This document shows positions 1 through 9,043 of a DNA stretch of 64,000 bases, in pieces (positions within the stretch are counted from its first letter, which is position 1; every line of letters begins with the position of its first letter). The notes beneath the pieces were generated by a model, which was given only the letters and a program-made list of their open reading frames with translations, was not told the DNA's origin and searched no databases. The DNA comes from M3007 sp041392625 (GTDB lineage: Bacteria; Bacteroidota; Bacteroidia; Chitinophagales; Saprospiraceae), in the NCBI GenBank assembly GCA_041392625.1, contig JAWKLR010000018.1:1-64000 (forward strand). The letters run 5' to 3'. The position numbers and the translations under genes were made by a program.

Positions 1-80
1 TGTTTTCTTAGTTTATTGGAAAACCGAATGCCTTGAAATGCCTTTGCGGTTTTAATACTGCTAAAGTAGGAAAAATTGAT

Positions 81-353
81 GATTTGTTGATACGCCCTTC
101 GGGCTAGGATGATTTGATGAGATTGTTTATTTGTTTAGTCCGCCTCTGCGAGGCTCTGTTTATGTTAGTAGTCAGTGGTCAGCGGGTCAGTACAACGGAT
201 TGAAAAAAAACTGACCACTGACTACTGACCCGCTGACCACTAATTTCAACAAATAAACAAGGGAAAGCGCAGCGTCCCGAATAAACAAGGCCCGCAGGGC
301 CGAATAAACATCAACTTATCATCCTAGCCCCGCCAGGGGCGCATCAACAAATC
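81..353. repeat. Large nested palindromic intergenic element
   Basis: The outer arms (about 81-120 and 311-353) are near-perfect reverse complements: both read GATTTGTTGAT, then a GC-rich mini-hairpin, then GGGCTAGGATGAT when read inward. Inside are more paired segments containing TGTTTATT motifs and GC-rich mini-hairpins (for example around 139-154, 271-286 and 288-301). The core is a heptamer hairpin (169-242). No convincing ORF lies inside. The structure resembles a compound REP-like or MITE-like element. I do not recognise a named family, and function is unknown. Confidence 0.75.
169..242. repeat. Heptamer-repeat hairpin, copy 1
   Basis: The left arm (169-190) is made of units of the form AGTRGTC. 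The right arm (211-242) is its reverse complement, with units such as GACCACT and GACTACT. A loop of about 20 bases containing an A8 run separates them. The same building block recurs at 41959-42033 and, with an altered base, at 62911-62990. Confidence 0.8.
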
Positions 354-477
354 AACTAAGAAGTGCAATCTGAATACAAGTGCCATTCCAAATACTGGGA
401 TTTAATCAATAAATCGTTTCTTTGTGCACTCTTGGAACCTGCGCACTGTGGCGCCAACAAAAACTGCATACCCATTC

Positions 478-1218
478 ATGAAACGATCGTATTTCGTCAT
501 ACTCGTTATCGCCCTTGTTCTTTTATTGGACCAGTGGCTCAAGATTTATATCAAAACCAATTTTGAATACAATCAGGAAGAAGCCATTTTAGGGCTTTCC
601 TGGGCACGCCTGCATTTTGTAGAAAACGAAGGCATGGCTTTTGGAATCACCTTTGGTTGGAAATACGGCAAACTCCTGCTAAGTGTATTCCGGATTTTGA
701 TGGTAGTCGGACTTGCCTGGTATATCCGACTTCTGATTAAACTCGAAGTGCCCCTCGGTTTTTTAGCCTCGATTGGGTTGATTACTGCCGGTGCCATTGG
801 AAACATTCTCGACAGCGCATTGTACGGACTCATTTTCTCGGAATCTCCCTATCACGGTGGGCTTGCTGAACTGGTAGGCTTCGGAGAAGGGTATGGCACC
901 TTTTTGCATGGAAAGGTGGTCGATATGCTGTATTTCCCCATCACCTGGATTCATGTACCCGAATGGATTCCGTGGATGGGTGGGGGCGACTACCTCTTTT
1001 TCAGTCCTATTTTCAACATTGCCGATGCAGCCATTACCTGTGGCGTACTCAGCATCATCTTGTTTCAGCGCAGTTTCTTTAAGGACAATCCGCTGGAACT
1101 GGAAGAAGACAAGCGACTGGCAAATGTATTGGAAGAAATCCATGCCGCTGAAAATCCGCCTGCAGAGGATACCAACTCTGAAGCAACTGATTCGGAAGCA
1201 GATAAATCCATTTCCTAG
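478..1218 (+). CDS. lspA: Lipoprotein signal peptidase (signal peptidase II)
   Basis: Membrane aspartyl protease that removes the signal peptide from diacylglyceryl-prolipoproteins. The ATG at 478 is chosen because it opens directly into the first membrane helix (MKRSYFVILVIALVLLLDQ) with the family DQWLK motif. The N-G-AFG block appears as ENEGMAFG. The two catalytic aspartates lie in GNILDS and FNIADAA. At about 246 residues it is longer than the E. coli enzyme. The extra length is in loops and in an acidic C-terminal tail of about 40 residues, and longer forms are common in Bacteroidota. The gene is convergent with prfA, 30 bases away. Its substrates in this window would include GldJ and the lipoproteins at 45045 and 48995. 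Confidence 0.93.
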   Translation: MKRSYFVILVIALVLLLDQWLKIYIKTNFEYNQEEAILGLSWARLHFVENEGMAFGITFGWKYGKLLLSVFRILMVVGLAWYIRLLIKLEVPLGFLASIGLITAGAIGNILDSALYGLIFSESPYHGGLAELVGFGEGYGTFLHGKVVDMLYFPITWIHVPEWIPWMGGGDYLFFSPIFNIADAAITCGVLSIILFQRSFFKDNPLELEEDKRLANVLEEIHAAENPPAEDTNSEATDSEADKSIS

Positions 1219-1248
1219 AAAAAAAATGCAACCTAGGTTGTCCGATTT

Positions 1249-2325
1249 TTATTCGGTTTCAGCCTGTAGTTTTGATGCGTTATCTGCGATCGTAAGTGCT
1301 TCGATGATTGGCTCAAGGGCCCCTTCGATGACCTTGTCGAGGTTGAAGTTTTTGACATCCCCTTCCAGACGGTGATCGGTTACGCGGTTTTGCGGCCAGT
1401 TGTACGTCCGGATCTTTTCGGAGCGGTCGCCGGAACCAACCAGGCTTTTACGCTGACTTGCCAAAGCGGATTGGTGCTGATTGATCTCCGCCTCCCGGAT
1501 TTGTTGGATCAGACGTCCCATTGCAATTTCTGCATTCTTGTGTTGTGAGCGGCTTTCGGTACTCTCAGCAACTACCCCAGTAGGAAGGTGGGTAAAACGC
1601 ACACCGGATTCAGTTCGGTTTACGTGCTGACCACCCGCACCGGAAGCCCGGAACACATCGCGCCGCAGGTCGTCTTTACGGATATTCATTTCTTCCGCCT
1701 CCATCTTGGGAAGTACGGCAACGGTTGCTGCTGAAGTATGCACCCGGCCTTTAGTTTCTGTATCCGGGATGCGTTGTACCCGGTGGGTTCCGGACTCAAA
1801 CTTGAGTTTGCTGTACACGTTGTCACCATTGATGTCCAAAATTATTTTTGCGTAGCCACCAACGGTGCCCGGGCTTTCGTCCAGGACTTCAACCTTCCAG
1901 TTATTTTCATCAAAATACCGCATGTACATCCGGTATAAATCCCCGGCAAACAAGGCCGCTTCATCTCCACCCGTTCCTGAACGGATTTCAAAAATCACAT
2001 CCTTTTCATCCTCCGGATCTTTGGGGATCAACAGGAACTTCAATTGACTCTCTACTTCTTCTTTTTCGCTTGAAAGGCCCTCTATTTCCTCTTTTGCCAT
2101 AGCGCGCATATCCTCGTCAGACTCAACGGCCAGAAGTTCTTTTGCACTTGCAAGGTCCGACTGAATTTTTTCAAAACGGCTGAATGCATCTATAATGGGC
2201 TGCAGGTTTTTGTAATCTTTATTTACCCGCCTCCATTTTTCCATATCATTGATGGTACCCGGATCAGCGAGTAGCTCTTCCAGGTGCAGGTATTTATCTC
2301 GAATTGCTCGTAACTTATCTTGCAT
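1249..2325 (-). CDS. prfA: Peptide chain release factor 1
   Basis: Class I release factor that recognises UAA/UAG and triggers peptidyl-tRNA hydrolysis. The 358-residue product has the normal family length. The catalytic GGQ is at residues 231-233 within GAGGQHVNRTES. The codon-recognition tripeptide region reads PDT (about residues 187-189), which fits the RF1 P-x-T pattern rather than the SPF of RF2. The N-terminal part is helical and charged, as expected for domain 1. Upstream on the same strand is a TACCTTTG element (2350-2343), the usual Bacteroidota -7 box, so it probably has its own promoter. No programmed frameshift is present, as expected for RF1. Confidence 0.97.
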   Translation of the reverse strand: MQDKLRAIRDKYLHLEELLADPGTINDMEKWRRVNKDYKNLQPIIDAFSRFEKIQSDLASAKELLAVESDEDMRAMAKEEIEGLSSEKEEVESQLKFLLIPKDPEDEKDVIFEIRSGTGGDEAALFAGDLYRMYMRYFDENNWKVEVLDESPGTVGGYAKIILDINGDNVYSKLKFESGTHRVQRIPDTETKGRVHTSAATVAVLPKMEAEEMNIRKDDLRRDVFRASGAGGQHVNRTESGVRFTHLPTGVVAESTESRSQHKNAEIAMGRLIQQIREAEINQHQSALASQRKSLVGSGDRSEKIRTYNWPQNRVTDHRLEGDVKNFNLDKVIEGALEPIIEALTIADNASKLQAETE

Positions 2326-2642
2326 AAATTGAATTTGGACTGCAAAGGTAACACCCTTCCGTTTAAGAACTTCATGTGTTTTGCGTTTTAAACTGGGGAG
2401 CAGTATAATTTAGGGTGTATTTGAAACTCTAATTCGGTCAATGAAACAAATTCTCAAAGGGAAAAATTCCATATATAAGGTTTCACTTTTTTATTTCGAA
2501 ATCAGGACTTGGGAAACAAGTTGGATTTAAAACACATATTCTTAACAAATTGAATCAAACGGGCTGCAAAAGCTGTATTACCTTTGCAGTGCATAAGAAC
2601 TTGTTCCTTGGCTTCACCCAATTGGTATTCAAAATTGAGACC
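2326..2642. promoter_or_regulatory. Divergent promoter region between prfA and the giant adhesin
   Basis: This is about 317 bases without a supported gene. It carries a TACCTTTG -7 box on the minus strand (2350-2343) facing prfA. A second TACCTTTG on the plus strand (2579-2586) lies 57 bases before the adhesin ATG. Neither has a clear TTTG at the usual upstream distance, so the -33 parts are weak. An open frame runs in from 2550, but its first residues do not resemble a signal peptide. Confidence 0.45.
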
Positions 2643-5300
2643 ATGACACATCGCATTGCCCCTACTTTCTCCCTTGCCCGGTTTTCTGCTTCCTTTTTGC
2701 TCAAACTAATTTTGGTTTTTGGTGTCCAGAATGCCTGGTCGCAATGCCCTACTGTGGAAGCCATTATGGTGGATGCATGTGGTTCGGAATCACTGAATGA
2801 GTTTATTATAATAAATTCAGGCGGAGGGTTTAATACAGCTGACATTGAGCTTAGTTACGACCTGAACAACAACATCCTCAGTCCGCAGAACAACGATATC
2901 AATATTGATCTTGACAACCTCGCTTCAGACCCTACTCCTTGTAACTTGCAAGTGGGGAACCCGGGTGTATTGAGTGGGTGCAGCAATGTAATTCCTGTGG
3001 GTCCCGGCATTGCAATCCCGCCCAACTCCATCGTAGTGCTTCAAACCAGTGCCGGTGCAAATAACCTGTACGATTTCAGTGCGCTTTGTGGAATGGGTGA
3101 ATGCGTATATGTGATTTCAAGTGCCTGTGCGCGAACAGCAGGCGGTTTTACAAACAGCGGGTCCGGAACCCGGGAAACTATTTTTCAAATAGCCGGTGGC
3201 TGCCAGCAGTTTATCGTGTACGACCGGGCAGCACTGGTCGGTGGGAACGGAGCATATTATCTTCCCGTCAGTGGTGCATATGGAAACGATGGATGTGTGG
3301 TCCCTCCAACTTCGCCAGCACCCTTGCCTCCGGATGTTGATCCCCTGCCGAATGTAATGGAATGTGGGAGTTACACTCTGCCGGCTATTACCGGTACTAA
3401 CCTCTCTGGAAATGAAGGGTATTTTACCGGACCCAACCGGACCGGAACCCAGTTGTTTCCCGGGGATATGATCACCACCACAACGACCATCTACATCAAC
3501 GACTTCAGTGCACAAGGATGTGAAGATGAGGAAATGTTCACTGTCACCATCAGTCCTGCTCCGGTGGTCAATCCGGTTGCTGACCAGACCGTTTGTCAAG
3601 GAACCCCGGTTTCTGTTGTTTTCTCAGGTACTCCGGGTGCAAGTTTTGATTGGACGAATGACAATACTGCCATTGGCCTGGGAGGAAGCGGTACCGGAAA
3701 CATTTCGTTTAACAGCAGCACTTCGGGCAGTCAGGAAATTGCTACCATCACCGTGACCCCTTCGATTGGCATGTGTGTAGGTACACCTGAAACTTTTATG
3801 ATTACGGTCAACCCCAACCCTACGGTAAACAACCCTGGAAATCAATCTGTCTGTGGAGGCGATCAGCCAGATATTTTCTTCTCTGGCAGTGGTTCAGCAA
3901 CTTCAACTGGACAAACAACAATCCGGCCATTGGCTCTGGGCGGCTCGGGCTCCGGAGACATCAGCTTTACAGCAAACAATGTCGTGAATCAAACCACAGG
4001 ACAAATAACCGTCACACCCAGCGAAAATGGATGTGTAGGAACCCCGCAAACCTTTCAGATCATTGTAAATCCTGCCCCATTTGTAAATGCCGTTGCAGAC
4101 ATAACCGATTGTCCCGGCGCAGCCATTGTTGTCAATTTCAGTGGTACCTTTGGAGCAACATTCAACTGGACGAACGACAATCCGGCTATTGGCCTGGCGC
4201 CGGCCGGGTCCGGAGGAATCAGTTTTATTGCTGACAATACCGGAATTCAGCAGATGGCAACTATTACCGTAACCCCTTCATTGAATGGATGTGTGGGAAC
4301 ACCCATCACCTTTACAATTACCATTGAACCCAACCCTACATTATTCAACCCCGGAGACCAAACCTATTGTTCCGGAGACCAGGTAAATTTATTTCTTACC
4401 GGCAACGATGCTACCGGATTCGTCTGGACAAACAGCAACACAGCAATCGGTTTGGCTGGTGCAGGTGCAGGAGACATTGTTTTTACGGCCGCAAACGTCA
4501 GCATGCTGACGCAGGGAACGATTACAGTCACCCCTCAATCAGCGCTGTGTACCGGAATGGATGAGCAATTCGTGATAACCATTACACCTGCTCCGGAAGC
4601 AGACCCCATTGCTGACATAACCACTTGTGGTGGACAACCAATAACCCAGGCAATCACGGGTACAAGTGGAGTGCAGTTTAACTGGACCAACAGCAATCCA
4701 GCAATCGGACTACCAGCCTCAGGAACAGGAGATATCGATTTTATTTCTGCGCAGGTTGCAAACTCAGAAACGGGAACCATTACCATTACGCCAGTGAATG
4801 GAAACTGCATGGGTGTTACAACCAGCTTTAGTATAACCGTTGACCCGGGACCGACCAGCGATCCTGTAGCGGATCTGACAATTTGTGCAGGAGATACCGT
4901 TGACATACAAATCCTGGGAAGTTCCGGCGCTGTATTCAACTGGATTAACGACAATACAAACAGCGGATTAGCAGCCAGTGGCAGCGATACCATCTTTTTT
5001 ATAGGTACCGCTTCCGGAATGCCTGAAATCAGCACTGTCATCATTAATCCGGAAGAAAACGGATGCCTTGGCCCTGCTGATACCGTTATTATCCAGGTCA
5101 ACCCAATCCCGCAATTTGACAACCCCGGCAACAGCAGCGTGTGTTCAGGGCAAAATGCACTTATCCCTATTACCGGAACACCTGCAAACGCATCATTTGA
5201 CTGGACCAATAACAACCTGGGCATTGGCTTACCGGAAGTGGCAGCGGTGATCTCAACTTCCTGGCAGATACCAGTTCAAACTCAGCCACCATCGTTGTGA
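2643..5300 (+). CDS. Giant T9SS adhesin, N-terminal fragment (signal peptide and PKD-like repeats)
   Basis: First open segment of a surface protein that really spans 2643-8869. The ATG at 2643 is chosen because it starts a signal peptide that ends in the likely cleavage site AWSQ. A lamin-tail-like opening domain (EAIMVDACGSESLNEFII) follows. Then come about seven tandem PKD-like modules of roughly 86 residues, each with a WTN(D/N/S)NxAIGL core and an xGSGDIxF strand. The frame is lost at about 5232, where one base is missing compared with the module consensus, and it then closes at 5300. A 13-residue out-of-frame patch near 3901-3935 is restored by a second indel. The product should be secreted and surface-exposed. 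The binding target is unknown. Confidence 0.85.
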   Translation: MTHRIAPTFSLARFSASFLLKLILVFGVQNAWSQCPTVEAIMVDACGSESLNEFIIINSGGGFNTADIELSYDLNNNILSPQNNDINIDLDNLASDPTPCNLQVGNPGVLSGCSNVIPVGPGIAIPPNSIVVLQTSAGANNLYDFSALCGMGECVYVISSACARTAGGFTNSGSGTRETIFQIAGGCQQFIVYDRAALVGGNGAYYLPVSGAYGNDGCVVPPTSPAPLPPDVDPLPNVMECGSYTLPAITGTNLSGNEGYFTGPNRTGTQLFPGDMITTTTTIYINDFSAQGCEDEEMFTVTISPAPVVNPVADQTVCQGTPVSVVFSGTPGASFDWTNDNTAIGLGGSGTGNISFNSSTSGSQEIATITVTPSIGMCVGTPETFMITVNPNPTVNNPGNQSVCGGDQPDIFFSGSGSATSTGQTTIRPLALGGSGSGDISFTANNVVNQTTGQITVTPSENGCVGTPQTFQIIVNPAPFVNAVADITDCPGAAIVVNFSGTFGATFNWTNDNPAIGLAPAGSGGISFIADNTGIQQMATITVTPSLNGCVGTPITFTITIEPNPTLFNPGDQTYCSGDQVNLFLTGNDATGFVWTNSNTAIGLAGAGAGDIVFTAANVSMLTQGTITVTPQSALCTGMDEQFVITITPAPEADPIADITTCGGQPITQAITGTSGVQFNWTNSNPAIGLPASGTGDIDFISAQVANSETGTITITPVNGNCMGVTTSFSITVDPGPTSDPVADLTICAGDTVDIQILGSSGAVFNWINDNTNSGLAASGSDTIFFIGTASGMPEISTVIINPEENGCLGPADTVIIQVNPIPQFDNPGNSSVCSGQNALIPITGTPANASFDWTNNNLGIGLPEVAAVISTSWQIPVQTQPPSL

Positions 5301-6802
5301 CACCAAATTTTGGTGGATGTGTAGGTCCCGTAGATAGCTTTATCTTATATGCGGTGCAATCGCCGGAAGTAATTATTCCCGGAGACTTGGTTGCATGCTC
5401 TGGCACTCAAGTAACGGTTGAATTCGTTGGAACGTTTGGAGCGACTTATGTCTGGACCAATTCAGATCCCGCAATTGGACTTGCAGCCAGCGGAAGTGGG
5501 GATATCGACTTCATGGCTGCAAATGTGGCCGGACAAACCATAGGCCAAATCATTGTTCATGCTGAGTTGAGCGGATGCCAGGGGCCAAATGACACCTTCT
5601 CCATCATTGTAAACCCCTTGCCGGATGCATTGATTGGGGGTGACGAGGTATTTTGTGCCGGAGACACTGCCACACTGATCGGAAGCGGTGGTTTTTACTA
5701 TCTGTGGAATACCGGAGATACAACCCAAAACTTACTTGTCGCACCTACATTTAGTACCTTTTATGCCCTTACTGTAACCAATAATTTTGGGTGTTCTGAT
5801 GTGGACAATGCCTTTCTTGCTGTCACCCAAATTTCGATGGACACCCTGCTGAGTGGTTCGTGTAATCCTGTTGATACGGGAACTTTTGTGTCGGTATTTA
5901 CCAGTTTTTTTGGCTGTGATAGTACGATAGTTGAAATCGTCAGCCTGCTCCCAACCGACACCAGTTATGTTTTTGATTTTACCTGTAATCCATCCGATGT
6001 AGGAGTCGTACAAACCACCTTGAGCAATCAGTTTGGCTGTGACTCACTCATCATTCTGGATATTCAATTTGATTCCACGCTCATTGATACGACCTATCTA
6101 TCCAATGGCACCTGTGATCCAGCCATGGTTGGTGTTTCGGAAGTCTTACTCAGCAGTTCAGCAGGTTGTGATTCATTGCTGATTATCAACACCACCTTAT
6201 TGCCTAGTGATACCATATTTGTTTTAGCAGCAACTTGTGATACCAGTTTAAACGGGACCACAACGATTGAAACCTTCCCTTCAACAACGGTTTGTGATTC
6301 GGTTGTGATCACAGATTTTTATTTTGAACCAGACTTGCTTGACACCACCTACCTGAACGCCGCCACATGTGATCCGGCTATGGTCGGAATTTCACAGCAA
6401 TTGTTCTCAAATATCCTCGGGTGCGACTCACTCGTAATTACAACTACTGCACTCACCCCCAACGACACCACCTTACTGAGCTCAACCACCTGCGACCCCA
6501 ATGCGACGGGCACGTTTACTGCCATTTTCCCATCGTCCACACTGTGCGACTCGGTCGTGATTGAAACCGTCACCTTTGATCCCGCGCTTCTGGACACCAC
6601 CTACCTAAGTGCCGCTACTTGCGACCCCAGCTATGGTGGGCACTTCACAGCAATTGTTCTCAAATATTCTGGGGTGCGACTCCCTCGTAATTACAACCAC
6701 CGCACTCACGCCCAACGACACCACCTTACTGAGTTCAACCACCTGCGACCCCAATGCAACGGGTACGTTTACTGCCATTTTTCCATCGTCCACATTGTGT
6801 GA
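5297..6802 (+). CDS. Giant T9SS adhesin, second fragment (PKD-like and Cys-rich repeats)
   Basis: Continuation of the adhesin. The homologous reading begins at about 5233, upstream of the first start codon of this frame, so it is not an independent gene. It holds another PKD-like module (TYVWTNSDPAIGLAASGSGD), an Ig/PKD-like segment ending near 5820, and then a series of roughly 42-residue repeats of the form DTTxL-TCDP-G-GCDSLVI. Each unit has two cysteines, which could form disulfides. At about 6629 an extra A (CCCCAGCT against CCCCGCT in the sister repeat at 7380) shifts the frame. The remaining residues to 6802 are out of frame. Confidence 0.8.
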   Translation: MTPNFGGCVGPVDSFILYAVQSPEVIIPGDLVACSGTQVTVEFVGTFGATYVWTNSDPAIGLAASGSGDIDFMAANVAGQTIGQIIVHAELSGCQGPNDTFSIIVNPLPDALIGGDEVFCAGDTATLIGSGGFYYLWNTGDTTQNLLVAPTFSTFYALTVTNNFGCSDVDNAFLAVTQISMDTLLSGSCNPVDTGTFVSVFTSFFGCDSTIVEIVSLLPTDTSYVFDFTCNPSDVGVVQTTLSNQFGCDSLIILDIQFDSTLIDTTYLSNGTCDPAMVGVSEVLLSSSAGCDSLLIINTTLLPSDTIFVLAATCDTSLNGTTTIETFPSTTVCDSVVITDFYFEPDLLDTTYLNAATCDPAMVGISQQLFSNILGCDSLVITTTALTPNDTTLLSSTTCDPNATGTFTAIFPSSTLCDSVVIETVTFDPALLDTTYLSAATCDPSYGGHFTAIVLKYSGVRLPRNYNHRTHAQRHHLTEFNHLRPQCNGYVYCHFSIVHIV

Positions 6803-7600
6803 CTCGATCGTGATTGAAACTGTCACATTCGATCCTGCACTTCTGGACACCACCTACCTAAGCGCCGCTACTTGCGACCCGGCTATGGTGGGCACTTCAC
6901 AGCAACTATTCTCAAATATCCTGGGTTGTGACTCCCTCGTGATTACAACCACTGCACTCACGCCCAACGATACTACTTTACTGAGTTCAACCACTTGTGA
7001 TCCCAATGCGACGGGTACGTTTACTGCCATTTTCCCATCATCCACGCTGTGTGACTCGATCGTGATTGAAACCGTCACCTTTGATCCCGCACTTTTGGAT
7101 ACGACCTACCTAAGTGCCGCCACATGCGACCCGGCTATGGTGGGCACTTCACAACAATTGTTCTCAAATATTATGGGGTGCGACTCGCTTGTAATTACAA
7201 CCACCGCACTCGCGCCCAACGATACTACCTTACTGAGTTCAACTACTGCGACCCCAATGCGACGGGCACGTTTACTGCCATTTTCCCATCGTCCACACTG
7301 TGCGACTCGGTCGTGATTGAAACCGTCACCTTTGATCCCGCGCTTCTGGACACCACCTACCTAAGTGCCGCTACTTGCGACCCCGCTATGGTGGGCACTT
7401 CACAGCAATTGTTCTCAAATATTCTGGGGTGCGACTCCCTCGTAATTACAACCACCGCACTCACACCCAACGATACTACCTTACTGAGTTCAACCACCTG
7501 CGACCCCAATGCGACGGGCACCTTTACTGCCATCTTCCCATCATCCACGCTGTGCGACTCAATCGTGATTGAAACCGTTACCTTTGACCCGGCTCTTTGT
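6341..7600 (+). repeat. 252-bp tandem repeat array, five units
   Basis: Units start at 6341, 6593, 6846, 7098 and 7349 (the GAC/GAT of the DTTYL codons). The spacings are 252, 253, 252 and 251, and the last unit ends at 7600. The 253 and 251 spacings coincide exactly with the frame-breaking insertion (about 6629) and deletion (about 7246). Units are nearly identical. More divergent 126-bp half-units precede the array from about 5830, so the 252-bp unit is itself a dimer. Confidence 0.92.
6609..7316 (+). CDS. Giant T9SS adhesin, third fragment (252-bp repeat units)
   Basis: Middle fragment of the adhesin. The homologous part runs from about 6630 to 7246 and consists only of the 84-residue repeat: DTTYLSAATCDPAMVG, then SQQLFSNILGCDSLVITT, then TPNDTTLLSSTTCDPNATG, then the STLCDSIVIETVTFDP end. 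At about 7246 one base is missing: ACTACTGCGACC is read where sister units have ACCACCTGCGACC. The frame therefore moves to that of the C-terminal fragment. With the insertion at 6629 and this deletion corrected, the array is continuous. There is no sign of an independent start. Confidence 0.75.
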   Translation: MPLLATPAMVGTSQQLFSNILGCDSLVITTTALTPNDTTLLSSTTCDPNATGTFTAIFPSSTLCDSIVIETVTFDPALLDTTYLSAATCDPAMVGTSQQLFSNILGCDSLVITTTALTPNDTTLLSSTTCDPNATGTFTAIFPSSTLCDSIVIETVTFDPALLDTTYLSAATCDPAMVGTSQQLFSNIMGCDSLVITTTALAPNDTTLLSSTTATPMRRARLLPFSHRPHCATRS

Positions 7601-8869
7601 GTCCTGGATGCTACAGTTGAATCAAACTCCGTTTTGTGTAATGGCGCAGCGGATGGGGCCTTGATTGTGTTGGTCCAAAATGGAGGTGTGCCGCCCTATT
7701 CGTATTCCTGGATGGAGAGTTCCGGGAACACCGGAAATGGAACGATAAATACCATCGGTACTCCGGACACCATCCCCAACCTACCAGCCGGCACATATTC
7801 GATTACCATCACAGATAATAGCGGGTTTATCCAAACAACATTGAACCTGAACATTGATGAGCCCAGTCCGCTGAACCTGCAAACGACCATTGACTCCGAC
7901 TACAATGGCTTTGATGTAAGTTGCGACGGCCTTCCCGACGGGATTGCTTCCGCGGTGGCAACAGGAGGCACCAACCCAATCAGCTATCTTTGGGAAAACG
8001 GTACCATTGGAGCACAAGCATCCGGACTATCAGCCGGAAATTATACCGTAACAGCTACCGATGCCAATGGATGCAGCATCACCGCAGGAGTAAGTTTATC
8101 AGCCCCTCCCGCCCTTAATTTGCAACTTGTCACCGGCAATGTTCAATGCGGAGATACTGCTACCACTGTATCCTATCTGGCGCAAGGAGGAATTGAGCCC
8201 TACGAGTTTTACATCGACGGGGCTCCTCAGGCAGGTACAACCAGTCTTCTCACTGAAGGTTCCTATATTTTGCAACTGGCTGACGCCAACGGATGTAGCC
8301 TGGATTCTGTATTTGCTTTGAATTTGCCCGACCCGCCACAACTTTTCCTGCCAACCGACACAGTTGTTGCCCTGGGCAGTACGCTTACACTTGAAGCCCT
8401 AACGAATGTAACCACATGGGACAGCCTGTACTGGAGCCCTCCGGCAGACTCCTCGTGTGTGGCTTGCCTGACCCAGGTTTGGCAACCTCAGGTGTCTCAA
8501 GCCTACACATTAACACTGATCGATACCCTGGGCTGCATCGTTTCAGCCCGCATTTTAGTTGGGGTTGAAAAAACCATACCCCTGTATATTCCAAATGTGT
8601 TCAAACCGGATGACGACGGGTTCAACGATTTCTTCACCATCGGTGCCGGACCATCTATCGTTGAATTGGAAACGCTCTCAATTTTTGATCGCTGGGGGAA
8701 CCAGGTGTATCAACTCCTGGCGCCTACCCCTGTGGAAGACTGGATGGGCTGGGATGGCACTTTCCGCGGAGAAAAAATGAACCCGGGAGTATATATCTAC
8801 CTGCTCCGTGTCCGGTTAATCGACGGTACTACGGTAGATAAAGCCGGGGATCTGCTGCTGAGCAGATAA
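7124..8869 (+). CDS. Giant T9SS adhesin, C-terminal fragment (SprB repeats and CHU_C sorting domain)
   Basis: The last fragment reads in frame from about 7247. It completes the 84-residue repeats, then has about three SprB-type repeats (for example CNGAADGALIVLVQNGG-PPYSYSW and ATGGTNPISYLWENG). It ends with a gliding-motility-associated type B T9SS sorting domain: an IPNVFKPDDDGFNDFF block, IFDRWGNQVY, WDGTFRGEKMNPGVYIY and a terminal LLLSR. Type B domains direct export through the T9SS translocon and usually need a PorP/SprF-type partner. Candidates here are at 12198 and 41016. A hairpin terminator follows the stop codon directly. Confidence 0.85.
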   Translation: MRPGYGGHFTTIVLKYYGVRLACNYNHRTRAQRYYLTEFNYCDPNATGTFTAIFPSSTLCDSVVIETVTFDPALLDTTYLSAATCDPAMVGTSQQLFSNILGCDSLVITTTALTPNDTTLLSSTTCDPNATGTFTAIFPSSTLCDSIVIETVTFDPALCVLDATVESNSVLCNGAADGALIVLVQNGGVPPYSYSWMESSGNTGNGTINTIGTPDTIPNLPAGTYSITITDNSGFIQTTLNLNIDEPSPLNLQTTIDSDYNGFDVSCDGLPDGIASAVATGGTNPISYLWENGTIGAQASGLSAGNYTVTATDANGCSITAGVSLSAPPALNLQLVTGNVQCGDTATTVSYLAQGGIEPYEFYIDGAPQAGTTSLLTEGSYILQLADANGCSLDSVFALNLPDPPQLFLPTDTVVALGSTLTLEALTNVTTWDSLYWSPPADSSCVACLTQVWQPQVSQAYTLTLIDTLGCIVSARILVGVEKTIPLYIPNVFKPDDDGFNDFFTIGAGPSIVELETLSIFDRWGNQVYQLLAPTPVEDWMGWDGTFRGEKMNPGVYIYLLRVRLIDGTTVDKAGDLLLSR

Positions 8870-8877
8870 ACTTCTGT

Positions 8878-8917
8878 CTTTTTACCCTGAATTACATACA
8901 GTAGTTCAGGGTAAAAA
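8878..8917 (+). terminator. Intrinsic terminator after the giant adhesin
   Basis: Inverted repeat TTTTTACCCTGAA / TTCAGGGTAAAAA with a loop of about 12 bases, starting 9 bases after the adhesin stop codon. A-rich and T-rich flanks make it potentially bidirectional. Confidence 0.7.
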
Positions 8918-9043
8918 CAGGATGTTCCTACTTTCTGATATTTTCCTGCGATATTTGCCTGCAGGAAATAGCATTTCTATTCCCTGCCCCTTGCATAGAT
9001 GCACCCGTGAATTTGATTTTATAAACAATCCTGTCTGAAACTA

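Noticed and set aside
363..566. 67-codon frame before lspA
   Set aside because: It overlaps the lspA start in another frame and begins inside the palindromic element; composition is not protein-like.
5225..7260. Programmed ribosomal frameshifting in the adhesin
   Set aside because: No slippery heptamer with a following structure was seen, and the shifts have opposite signs at equivalent places of identical repeats.
6341..7600. 252-bp repeats as a CRISPR-like array
   Set aside because: The units are directly adjacent, coding and without variable spacers; they encode an 84-residue protein repeat.
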